64,000 nucleotides of DNA, taken from the NCBI RefSeq assembly GCF_043099285.1, contig NZ_CP170723.1, positions 1,736,001 through 1,800,000 on the forward strand, in the 5' to 3' direction. Positions 44,022-51,572 of this stretch are shown one piece after another. Below the pieces are notes generated by a model. It searched no databases and had not been told where the DNA came from. It saw nothing but the letters and a program-made list of their open reading frames with translations. The DNA is from Oryzobacter telluris (GTDB lineage Bacteria > Actinomycetota > Actinomycetes > Actinomycetales > Dermatophilaceae). The position numbers and the translations under genes are program-made. Position 1 is the stretch's first letter. Each line of letters starts with the position of its first letter.

Positions 44022-46307
44022 GTGCCGACCCTCGACGAGCTCCTCCACGCCGCCGTCGGTGGGGTCGGCGGCACCGAGCGCCCCGGTCAGGTCGAGATGG
44101 CGCACGCCGTCGCCGACGCGGTGGAGAAGGGCGAGCACCTCCTCGTCCAGGCCGGCACCGGCACGGGGAAGTCGCTGGCCTACCTCGTCCCGGCCGTCCA
44201 GCACGCGATGGACACCGGTACCCCGACGGTCGTCGCCACCGCGACGCTGGCGCTGCAGGCCCAGGTGGTCGACCGCGACATGCCCCGTCTGGCCGAAGCG
44301 CTCGAGCCGCTGCTGGGCCGCCGCCCCACGTACGCCCTGGTCAAGGGCCGCCGCAACTACCTGTGCGCCCACAAGCTCGAGGGCGGCTTCCCCGACGACG
44401 ACGCCGACACCCTCCTCGGCGTCGGTGACGTCGACCAGCAGGCCTCGCGGCTGGGCCAGGAGGTCGTGCGGCTGCGCACCTGGGCCGAGGCCACCGAGTC
44501 CGGCGACCGCGACGAGCTCGTCCCCGGCGTCTCCGAGCGCGCCTGGCGGCAGGTGTCGGTGTCGGCCGAGGAGTGCCTCGGCAGCCGCTGCCCGATGGTC
44601 GCCGAGTGCTTCGTCGAGCGTTCCCGCGAGGCCGCCAAGGGCGTCGACGTCATCGTCACCAACCACTCGTTCATGGCCATCGACGCCTTCGAGGGTCGCC
44701 AGATGCTCCCCGAGCACGACGTCCTCGTCATCGACGAAGGGCACGAGCTCGTCGACCGGGTGACCTCGACGATCACCGACGAGGTGACCCCGGGCATGAT
44801 CCGGGCCGCGGCGAAGCGGGCCGGTCGGCAGGCCGACGCGTCCTCGACGATGGAGGAGGCAGCCGACTTCCTCGAGTCGGTGCTCGAGCCCGCACCCGAG
44901 GGACGCGTCATGGGCGTGCCCGACTCGCTGGCGCTCGCGCTCGGCCGGGTTCGCGACACCGCCCGTGCCGTGCAGAGCCAGCTGAAGCCGGCCCAGGGCG
45001 AGGAGCCCGACGGCGGGAAGCAGGTGGCCCGCGCCGCCGTCGACGAGGTCTTCGAGAACGCGTCGCGCATCCTCGAGGAACGCGACCTCGACGTCGTGTG
45101 GCTGAGCCGCGACCCCCGGCGCGGACCCGTCCTGCGCGTCGCGCCGATGAGCGTGGCGATGCTCGTGCGCGACAAGGTGTTCGAGGAGCGCACCGTCATC
45201 CTCACCTCGGCCACGCTCGAGCTCGGCGGCTCGTTCGACGCCGTCGCGGGCACCATCGGGCTGCGCGGCACCGAGTCACCGGCGTGGCGCGGCCTCGACG
45301 TCGGGAGCCCGTTCGACTACCCGCGGCAGGGCATCGCCTACGTCGCCAAGCACCTCCCGCCGCCCGGGCGCGACGGCCTGGCCACCGAGACTCTCGACGA
45401 GATCGAGGCACTCGTGCGCGCGGCCGGAGGCCGCACCCTGGGCCTGTTCTCCTCGATGCGCGCGGCGCGCGAGGCCACCGACGCGATGCGCGAGCGGCTC
45501 ACGGACCTCGAAGGAGAGGTCGCCGTTCTGTGCCAGGGCGAGGACCAGATCAGCACCCTCGTGCGCCAGTTCGCGCGCGACCCGCAGACCTGCCTGTTCG
45601 GCACCCTGTCGCTGTGGCAGGGCGTCGACGTCCCCGGGAGCTCCTGCCAGCTCGTCATCATCGACCGCATCCCGTTCCCGCGGCCCGACGACCCGCTCGC
45701 GTCGGCGCGCTCGCAGGCCATCGCCCGGATGGGCGGCAACGGCTTCATGGCGGTCTCGGCGACCCATGCGGCCCTGAGGCTCGCCCAGGGCGCGGGCCGC
45801 CTCATCCGCCGGGCCGACGACCGTGGCGTCGTGGCCTTCCTCGACAACCGGATGATGACCGCGCGCTACGCCGGCTTCCTCCAGCGCTCGCTGCCGCCGT
45901 TCTGGCCCACCGCCGACCGGGCGATGGTGCTGGCGGCCCTCGAGCGGCTGCACGAGACCGCGCCTCCGCCCCTGCCGGTGGCCGAGCCGGCGCTGCGCGG
46001 ACTCACCGGCGCAGTCACGGCGCCCTCCGGGGACACCGCCCGCGGGGTCGACACCGTGACGCCGGCGCCGGCGGAACGGCCGGTCGCCGAGGACCCGCCA
46101 CCCCCGCCGGACGCGCCGCGCACGGCCGTCACGCAGGGCGAGTCGTGGACGGCGGAGGACGACGAGGAGCTGCGCGACGGCATCGAGCTCGGGCTCACCG
46201 TCGACGAGCTCGCCGAGTCGATGGAGCGGGCGCCGGAGGCCGTGGCCGCCCGCCTCGCCGGCCTCGGGCTGGAACCGGGCCAGGGCCCCACCCTGACCTT
46301 CGACTGA
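44022..46307 (+). CDS. dinG: DinG/XPD-like iron-sulfur helicase
   Basis: ATP-dependent 5'-3' DNA helicase, 761 residues. Walker A AGTGTGKS is at 44-51 and the DEGH box at 238-241. Four cysteines fit an iron-sulfur cluster: RRNYLC, then EECLGSRC, then AEC, before the DEGH box. The C-terminal helicase motifs include FGTLSLWQGVDVPG and QGAGRLIRRADD. A 130-residue tail, Pro-rich then SWTAEDDEELRDGIELG, resembles a Myb/SANT-like helical module and is not part of DinG proper. Monocistronic; GTG start. Confidence 0.93.
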   Translation: MPTLDELLHAAVGGVGGTERPGQVEMAHAVADAVEKGEHLLVQAGTGTGKSLAYLVPAVQHAMDTGTPTVVATATLALQAQVVDRDMPRLAEALEPLLGRRPTYALVKGRRNYLCAHKLEGGFPDDDADTLLGVGDVDQQASRLGQEVVRLRTWAEATESGDRDELVPGVSERAWRQVSVSAEECLGSRCPMVAECFVERSREAAKGVDVIVTNHSFMAIDAFEGRQMLPEHDVLVIDEGHELVDRVTSTITDEVTPGMIRAAAKRAGRQADASSTMEEAADFLESVLEPAPEGRVMGVPDSLALALGRVRDTARAVQSQLKPAQGEEPDGGKQVARAAVDEVFENASRILEERDLDVVWLSRDPRRGPVLRVAPMSVAMLVRDKVFEERTVILTSATLELGGSFDAVAGTIGLRGTESPAWRGLDVGSPFDYPRQGIAYVAKHLPPPGRDGLATETLDEIEALVRAAGGRTLGLFSSMRAAREATDAMRERLTDLEGEVAVLCQGEDQISTLVRQFARDPQTCLFGTLSLWQGVDVPGSSCQLVIIDRIPFPRPDDPLASARSQAIARMGGNGFMAVSATHAALRLAQGAGRLIRRADDRGVVAFLDNRMMTARYAGFLQRSLPPFWPTADRAMVLAALERLHETAPPPLPVAEPALRGLTGAVTAPSGDTARGVDTVTPAPAERPVAEDPPPPPDAPRTAVTQGESWTAEDDEELRDGIELGLTVDELAESMERAPEAVAARLAGLGLEPGQGPTLTFD

Positions 46308-46359
46308 CGGGTTCCACCCGCGCGAGGGGTCCCCGTCGTGTCAGGGTGCGGAGGTGGTC

Positions 46360-46890
46360 ATGAGGGGAACCGGACCCGCTGAGGGGTACGAGGCGTTCGT
46401 GCGGGCGAGCACGGTGCCGCTGCTGCGTGTCGCGTGGCTGCTCACCGGCGACCACCACGCCGCGCAGGACCTCGTGCAGGAGACGCACGTGCGGATGGCG
46501 GGGCGCTGGGAGCAGATCACCGGCCACGATGCCGACCCCATCGCCTACGCCCGCACCGTCCTGCACCGCCTGCACGTCGACGCCTGGCGGCGCCGGGTGC
46601 GGCGGCCCGAGCGGCTCGTCGACACCGCTCCCGAGCGGGCGGTCGGCGACGGGTCGGGCGAGGCCGACCTGCGCCTCACGGTCACCGACGCGCTGGCCCG
46701 GCTCACGTCGAAGCAGCGCTCGGTCCTGGTCCTGCGCTACCTGGAGGACCGCACCGAGGTCGAGACGGCCGCGGTGCTCGGGTGCTCGGTGAGCACCGTG
46801 AAGTCGCAGGCGCGGCACGCCATCGAGCGGCTGCGCGTGCTCAACCCCGACCTCGTGGCCGAGCTGTCGCCGGTCCGGACGGAGGCGTGA
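46360..46890 (+). CDS. SigE-family ECF-like RNA polymerase sigma factor
   Basis: A 176-residue sigma-70-family protein: region 2 (YEAFVRASTVPLLRVAWLLT to AQDLVQETHVRM) and region 4 (LTSKQRSVLVLRYLEDRTEV to GCSVSTVKSQARHAIERL) are complete. This is the actinobacterial SigE-like group of small sigma factors. The ATG at 46360 is favoured over GTG at 46354 because GGAGG lies 5 bases upstream. It overlaps the next gene, a membrane protein that may be its regulator, by one base. Confidence 0.9.
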   Translation: MRGTGPAEGYEAFVRASTVPLLRVAWLLTGDHHAAQDLVQETHVRMAGRWEQITGHDADPIAYARTVLHRLHVDAWRRRVRRPERLVDTAPERAVGDGSGEADLRLTVTDALARLTSKQRSVLVLRYLEDRTEVETAAVLGCSVSTVKSQARHAIERLRVLNPDLVAELSPVRTEA

Positions 46891-48329
46891 TGGACACCCT
46901 GGAACGAGCCCTGCGCGAGGCGGCCGACCTCGCCCCCGACCAGCTGGTCGACGAGCCGACCTGGACCGAGCGGTCGTGGCGGCGCGGGCGCCGGCAGCGG
47001 CTGGCCCGCCGCGCGGTGACAGGCGTCGGCGTCGCCGCCGCGCTCCTCGTCGTGGCCGGCCTCGTGCTGTCGATGACCGTGGGCGTGCCGCGGGCGGCCC
47101 TGCCCGCCGACGGCGGTGACGGCGTGCGCCGGGATGGTGTGACGTCGTTCCCCCAGCGGATCGGCCGCCAGTGGTGGGTGCGCGACCTGCCGTCGAGCCC
47201 GGGCCCCCTGGCCGGCCTGGTCGAGGTCGTCGCGACCGAGCAGGATTCGGGGTCCTGGCAGGCGCTGACCCCCGACGGCACCCGGTACTGGCTGCCGGGG
47301 AGCGGCGACGGCACCTACCCGACCCTCTCGGCCGACGGCACGCGCCTGGGCCGGGTGGTGCCCGGTGGCAGCTACGTCGTGACCGACCTGCTCACCGGCG
47401 ACTCGGTCGGGTACGACCAGGTGGGTGACTCCCGGCTCGTCCCGGGGTCGCAGGACGAGTTCGTCGGGGGGCGTCCGTACGGCCTGCAGATGCAGTCGCC
47501 CGGGTTCTTCTCGCCGTCCGGGAGCTCCCTGGCCCTCCTGGCCGGGACCGCGGCCGCCGACTCCGGCAGCGTCCTCGTGCTGGACGACGAGGCGAACGTC
47601 ATCGAGGTCGACGGGATGGGCCAGGCGGCCGGCTGGCTCGACGACGACCGCCTCCTCGGGCGCACCGTGGCCGTGACCGACCCGGCCGTGGGGGACCGCG
47701 AGGTCCAGCTGGTCGTGTGGGACCGCCGCACGGGCCGGACGCAGCCGCTGCGGACCCTCGAGCTCCCCGACCCCGGACCGGGCCTCGTGGCCCAGCTCAA
47801 CGGGCAGTGGTGGGGGAGTCTCCGGGCGGACGGCACCCTCTGGCTCGACGCCGACGTCCACCCCGGGACGGAGGCCTGGAGCACGTCCGAGCGCTGGCTC
47901 GTCGGGTACCGCCCCGGGACCGGCGAGGCCGTGGACCTGGCCGGCCGGGTCGTCGGCAGCGTGGCGACGGAGCCGGCGAAGGTCGTCGACGACGTCCAGG
48001 AGCCGCCGACCTACGTCCAGTCGTGGCGCGGCACGGTCCCGCTCATGGGCACCGACGGTCAGGTCGAACGGGTCTGGGAGGACGGCCGGATCCTCGTCAG
48101 CGTCCAGTCCGACGCGCTGGACGTCACCCAGGTGGTGTTCGCGCAGGACGCGATCGACGGGACGCCGACGTGGACGCCGTTCGGCAGCACCGACCTGCTC
48201 GTCCTGTGGTGGTGGAAGGAGATCGCGCTGCTCGTGCTGGCGATCGCCGGCTGGCGCTGGTGGCTCAGGCGCGGCCGTGTGCGGCAGCAGGCCGCCGCAG
48301 CCACGCCTGCGTCTCGCGAGGAGCCGTGA
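46890..48329 (+). CDS. membrane protein paired with the sigma factor, possible regulator
   Basis: A 479-residue protein of unknown function. A basic region (SWRRGRRQRLARRAV) precedes one membrane helix at about 43-65. The middle (about 80-435) is beta-rich and repetitive, with Gly/Asp-rich turns like a beta-propeller. A second hydrophobic helix lies near the end (LLVLWWWKEIALLVLAIAGW), followed by a basic tail. The one-base overlap with the sigma gene suggests co-regulation; an anti-sigma role is plausible but no anti-sigma zinc motif is seen. Confidence 0.7.
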   Translation: MDTLERALREAADLAPDQLVDEPTWTERSWRRGRRQRLARRAVTGVGVAAALLVVAGLVLSMTVGVPRAALPADGGDGVRRDGVTSFPQRIGRQWWVRDLPSSPGPLAGLVEVVATEQDSGSWQALTPDGTRYWLPGSGDGTYPTLSADGTRLGRVVPGGSYVVTDLLTGDSVGYDQVGDSRLVPGSQDEFVGGRPYGLQMQSPGFFSPSGSSLALLAGTAAADSGSVLVLDDEANVIEVDGMGQAAGWLDDDRLLGRTVAVTDPAVGDREVQLVVWDRRTGRTQPLRTLELPDPGPGLVAQLNGQWWGSLRADGTLWLDADVHPGTEAWSTSERWLVGYRPGTGEAVDLAGRVVGSVATEPAKVVDDVQEPPTYVQSWRGTVPLMGTDGQVERVWEDGRILVSVQSDALDVTQVVFAQDAIDGTPTWTPFGSTDLLVLWWWKEIALLVLAIAGWRWWLRRGRVRQQAAAATPASREEP

Positions 48330-48355
48330 ACCGGGTGTCGGGCCGTCGTGGCACC

Positions 48356-49354
48356 ATGACGCCCATGGCCGACGGGGTGGAGGTGAGGCACCGGGTGCCG
48401 CCGCACGTCCTCGTCTCGGGTCCCGAGTCGCTGCTCGCCGAGCGTGCGGTCGACCACACCGTCGAGGAGCTGCGGGTCACCCACCCCGACCTCGAGGTCA
48501 TCCGGCTGTACGCGGCCTCCTACCAGGCGGGTGAGCTCGTCCTGCACTCCAGCCCGTCGCTGTTCGGCGGGGCGAAGTGCATCGTCGTCCACGACCTCGA
48601 CGAGGCGCCCGACGACCTCCAGACCGACCTGCTCTCCCTGCTCGGCGTCGAGCCCGAGCCCGAGCACTACCTCGTCGTGGTCCACAAGAGCGGCGCGCGC
48701 GGCAAGAAGGTCCTCGACACCCTGCGCGGGGCCGGGGCCCGCGTCCTCGACGCCCCGGCCGTGAAGACCGACCGCGACAAGACCGAGTTCACCGCCCACG
48801 AGTTCCGCCGCGCGCGGCGCAAGGCCACCGGCGAGGCGGTCCACGCCCTCGTCGAGGCCGTGGGCAAGGACCTGCGCGAGCTCGCCGCCGCCTGCCAGCA
48901 GCTCGTCGACGACACGACCGGCGTCATCGACGAACAGGTCGTCCTCACCTACCACGGGGGCAAGGTCGAGGCCACGGGCTTCCGGGTCGCCGACGCCACG
49001 ATGGCCGGCGACGCGGGGGAGGCGCTGCGCCTGCTGCGGCACGCCATCGCCGTCGGGGTCGACCCCGTCCCCATCGTCGCCGTCCTCGCCCAGCAGGTGC
49101 GCCAGCTCGTCAAGGTCGGCGCGGCCGCGCGCGGCCGGTCCGCCGACGTCGCCCGCGAGGTCGGACTGGCGCCCTGGCAGGTCGACAAGGCCCGTCGCTC
49201 GCTCGGCGGGTGGAGCGCCGACGCGCTCGCCGTCTGCGTGCACGCCGTGGCCGCCGCCGACTTCGAGGTCAAGGGTGGTGGGCGCGACCCCGTCTACGCG
49301 GTGGAACGGTGCGTCCTCACCATGTGCGGGCAGCACGCGCGCAACCGCACCTGA
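48356..49354 (+). CDS. holA: DNA polymerase III subunit delta
   Basis: Clamp-loader subunit that opens the beta clamp. The 332-residue protein has the degenerate AAA+ fold with LVSGPESLLAERAV near the N-terminus, KCIVVHDLDEAPDDL and a C-terminal collar (ALRLLRHAIAVGVDPVPIVA, then VLAQQVRQLVKV). It lacks Walker motifs, as delta does. ATG at 48365 is an alternative start. rpsT follows, the usual bacterial order. Confidence 0.93.
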   Translation: MTPMADGVEVRHRVPPHVLVSGPESLLAERAVDHTVEELRVTHPDLEVIRLYAASYQAGELVLHSSPSLFGGAKCIVVHDLDEAPDDLQTDLLSLLGVEPEPEHYLVVVHKSGARGKKVLDTLRGAGARVLDAPAVKTDRDKTEFTAHEFRRARRKATGEAVHALVEAVGKDLRELAAACQQLVDDTTGVIDEQVVLTYHGGKVEATGFRVADATMAGDAGEALRLLRHAIAVGVDPVPIVAVLAQQVRQLVKVGAAARGRSADVAREVGLAPWQVDKARRSLGGWSADALAVCVHAVAAADFEVKGGGRDPVYAVERCVLTMCGQHARNRT

Positions 49355-49369
49355 GGGGCTCCGGGCGTT

Positions 49370-49399
49370 TTGGCCGGTCCCCGGACCCGCTGGTAGCCT
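49370..49399 (+). promoter_or_regulatory. promoter of rpsT
   Basis: TTGGCC (49370-49375), 18 bases, TAGCCT (49394-49399). Expected transcription start is near 49406, about 140 bases before the start codon. Confidence 0.55.
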
Positions 49400-49405
49400 T
49401 GTCCC

Positions 49406-49543
49406 TTGCGTGCGCGCTTGAGGTCGTGCGCGCACGAGAGCACCATCCAGCGCACGTCAACCACGGGTGTCCCCACGCCCGGTCCCGACGTGCGTCTGCC
49501 GCCCTCTAACGGCATACCGACCCCACAGAAAGCGTAAACACCA
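49406..49543 (+). promoter_or_regulatory. structured leader of rpsT
   Basis: The leader opens with a 9-bp perfect hairpin (49409-49417 with 49428-49436, 10-base loop). A second GC-rich pairing is possible near 49467-49482. The GTG start lacks a good Shine-Dalgarno (only AGAAAG about 12 bases upstream). This suggests translational control, as S20 is autoregulated in E. coli. Confidence 0.5.
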
Positions 49544-49804
49544 GTGGCGAACATCAAGTCCCAGCTCAAGCGGATCAAGACCAACCGCGTGGCGACCGAG
49601 CGCAACAAGGCGATCAAGTCCGAGTTCAAGACGGCGATCCGCAAGTTCCGCGAGGCCGCGGCGTCCGGTAACGCCGACGACGCCAAGGAGGCCCTCAAGG
49701 TCGCCTCGGTCAAGCTCGACAAGGCCGTGAGCAAGGGTGTCATCCACCAGAACCAGGCCGCGAACAAGAAGTCCGCGATGGCCAAGAAGGCTGCCGGTCT
49801 CTGA
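49544..49804 (+). CDS. rpsT: 30S ribosomal protein S20
   Basis: Primary 16S rRNA-binding protein of the 30S subunit; 86 residues, the normal size. The sequence is Lys/Arg-rich and helical: ANIKSQLKRIKTNRVATERN, then KSEFKTAIRKFREAA and a C-terminal KKSAMAKKAAG. Alone in its transcript, between a promoter and a clear terminator. GTG start. Confidence 0.97.
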   Translation: MANIKSQLKRIKTNRVATERNKAIKSEFKTAIRKFREAAASGNADDAKEALKVASVKLDKAVSKGVIHQNQAANKKSAMAKKAAGL

Positions 49805-49824
49805 CCCCAGCCCTCGCAGCGAAC

Positions 49825-49855
49825 GGGTCCGTCACCTCGAGGTGACGGGCCCTTT
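49825..49855 (+). terminator. terminator after rpsT
   Basis: GGGTCCGTCACC (49825-49836) pairs with GGTGACGGGCCC (49841-49852) with one G-U pair and a TCGA loop, followed by TTT. It is the best-formed intrinsic terminator in the window. Confidence 0.8.
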
Positions 49856-49896
49856 GCTGTCCCCCCAGCCGACGTTCCCGATCCGCGCCAGCGCCC

Positions 49897-50439
49897 TCAG
49901 CGGCGGGTGACCGCCTCGGCCACGGCGGCGAACCGGTCGGCCGGCAGCACGGCACCCTCGCGCCGCACGTCCTCCGGGGCGACCCGCACGATGCGGTCGA
50001 CGCGCGCCTCGCTGGGCCGGCCCTGCCGGTCCCAGGCGCCACGCCCGACGTCGACCCAGTGCCGGCCGGCGCGCGCCTCCTGCTCGGCGTCGCGGTCGTG
50101 GTCCTTGCTCGTCAGCGGGACGGCGAGCAGCCACGGGCCGTCGCGGCCGATGAGCAGCACCGGCCGGTCCTTGCCCTGCGCGTGGTCCTCCTCGTAGGGG
50201 ACCCAGGTCCACACGACCTCACCGGGGTCCGGGTGCCCGTCCGGGTGGGGGTCGTAGACCGGCGTGACGGGGCCGGCGAAGTCACCGGGGTAGCCGGTGC
50301 CGCCGCCCTCGGGAGCAGGCGTGCCGCGTCGCGGGGCCGGCGCCGGACGCCGGGAGGTGCGGTCCCGGTCACGCAGCCAGCCGCCGAGGACGTCGCCGGC
50401 CAGGCGCAGGATGCGGCGGGTGGTGGGGGAGGACGCCAT
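49897..50439 (-). CDS. PemK/MazF-like protein, solitary
   Basis: A 180-residue protein. The C-terminal 115 residues have the PemK fold: VVWTWVPYEEDHAQGKDRPV, LLAVPLTSKDHDRD and ARVDRIVRVAPEDVRREGAV. PemK/MazF toxins cut RNA. The N-terminal 65 residues are a basic Pro/Arg-rich extension. No antitoxin-like gene is next to it on either side, so it may be a domesticated relative rather than a working toxin-antitoxin system. Confidence 0.75.
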   Translation of the reverse strand: MASSPTTRRILRLAGDVLGGWLRDRDRTSRRPAPAPRRGTPAPEGGGTGYPGDFAGPVTPVYDPHPDGHPDPGEVVWTWVPYEEDHAQGKDRPVLLIGRDGPWLLAVPLTSKDHDRDAEQEARAGRHWVDVGRGAWDRQGRPSEARVDRIVRVAPEDVRREGAVLPADRFAAVAEAVTRR

Positions 50440-50475
50440 GGCGCCGCAGCCTACGCGCCGCCTCCCGGGACCGGT

Positions 50476-50505
50476 TTGGCATAGGTAAGGCTTACCTCAT
50501 ACGTT
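50476..50505 (+). promoter_or_regulatory. iron-regulated promoter with DtxR/IdeR box
   Basis: TTGGCA (50476-50481) and TACGTT (50500-50505) frame an 18-base spacer that holds ATAGGTAAGGCTTACCTCA (50481-50499). Its core AGGTAAG-G-CTTACCT is a perfect palindrome, and 15 of 19 bases match the DtxR/IdeR consensus. A bound repressor would block the promoter when iron is plentiful. Confidence 0.9.
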
Positions 50506-50540
50506 GGGACCCGTCCGGTCCCCGCCCGAGGAGTCCACCC

Positions 50541-51572
50541 ATGTCGTTCCGCCGCGCGCTCGCGATGAGCGCGGCCGCCCTCATCGCCCTGACGACCGCC
50601 GCCTGTGGCGCGGACGACGGGGAGGAGCCGCTGTCCGACGACGCCCTCGTCATCTACTCCGGACGCAACGAGAACCTCGTCAAGCCCCTGCTCGAGCGCC
50701 TCGAGGAGAAGACCGGCATCGACGTCCAGGTCCGCTACGGCGGCTCCAGCGAGATGGCCGCCCAGCTCCTCGAGGAGGGCGAGGGCACCAAGGCCGACCT
50801 CTTCTTCAGCCAGGACGCCGGGGCCCTCGGCGCCGTCGGCAGGGCCGGCCGCCTGGAGACCCTTCCGGGCGCGACCCTCGGGCAGGTCCGTGAGGGCTTC
50901 GCCGACGAGAACGCCCACTGGGTGGCCACGTCGGCCCGGGCCCGCGTCATCGCCTACGACCCCGCCCAGGCGCCCGAGGTCACCGAGATGACCACCGTCG
51001 ACGCCGTCCTCGACCCCGCGTACAAGGGGAAGATCGGCATCGCTCCCACCAACGCCTCGTTCCAGTCCTTCGTCACCGCCCTGCGCGTCACCAAGGGCGA
51101 GGACGGCGCCAGGCAGTGGCTCGAGAAGCTCCAGGCCAACGAGCCGAAGACCTACGACAACAACCTCCTCGTCCTCGACGCCGTGGAGTCCGGCCAGGTC
51201 GCCCTGGGCCTGGTCAACCACTACTACTGGTACGAGCGGGTCGCCGAGAAGGGCGCCGCCGGCGTCAAGGCCAGGATCCACTTCCTGAACGCCGACGACC
51301 CGGGCGCCCTCGTCAACGTCGCCGGTGCCGGCGTCATCGCGGGCAGCCCCCAGAAGGAGGCCGCCCTCACGGCGATCGACTTCCTGCTCTCGCCGGAGGG
51401 TCAGCAGTACTTCGCCGACGAGACCGCCGAGTACCCGGTCGTCGAAGGCGTCTCGTCGACCAGGCACGACCTCGTGCCGCTCGACCAGCTGACCCGCGCG
51501 AGCATCGACCTCAACCAGCTCGACTCCCTCGACGCGACCCTCGCCCTCCTCGACGAGGTCGGGCTCACCTGA
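50541..51572 (+). CDS. ferric iron ABC transporter substrate-binding lipoprotein
   Basis: FbpA-type periplasmic-binding-fold lipoprotein, 343 residues. The signal peptide ends at lipobox LTTAAC with C22. The mature part has ALVIYSGRNENLVKPLLERL, the SSEMAAQLLEEG loop and NHYYWYE at 226-232, where paired tyrosines bind Fe3+ in this family. A GAGGAG ribosome site precedes the ATG. It heads an operon with a permease and an ATPase under an iron box, so its job is iron uptake. Confidence 0.93.
   Translation: MSFRRALAMSAAALIALTTAACGADDGEEPLSDDALVIYSGRNENLVKPLLERLEEKTGIDVQVRYGGSSEMAAQLLEEGEGTKADLFFSQDAGALGAVGRAGRLETLPGATLGQVREGFADENAHWVATSARARVIAYDPAQAPEVTEMTTVDAVLDPAYKGKIGIAPTNASFQSFVTALRVTKGEDGARQWLEKLQANEPKTYDNNLLVLDAVESGQVALGLVNHYYWYERVAEKGAAGVKARIHFLNADDPGALVNVAGAGVIAGSPQKEAALTAIDFLLSPEGQQYFADETAEYPVVEGVSSTRHDLVPLDQLTRASIDLNQLDSLDATLALLDEVGLT

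Noticed and set aside
49897..50540. A toxin-antitoxin module formed by the PemK-like gene and a neighbour
   Set aside because: The flanking DNA holds rpsT with its terminator on one side and the iron-box promoter on the other; no antitoxin-sized gene fits.
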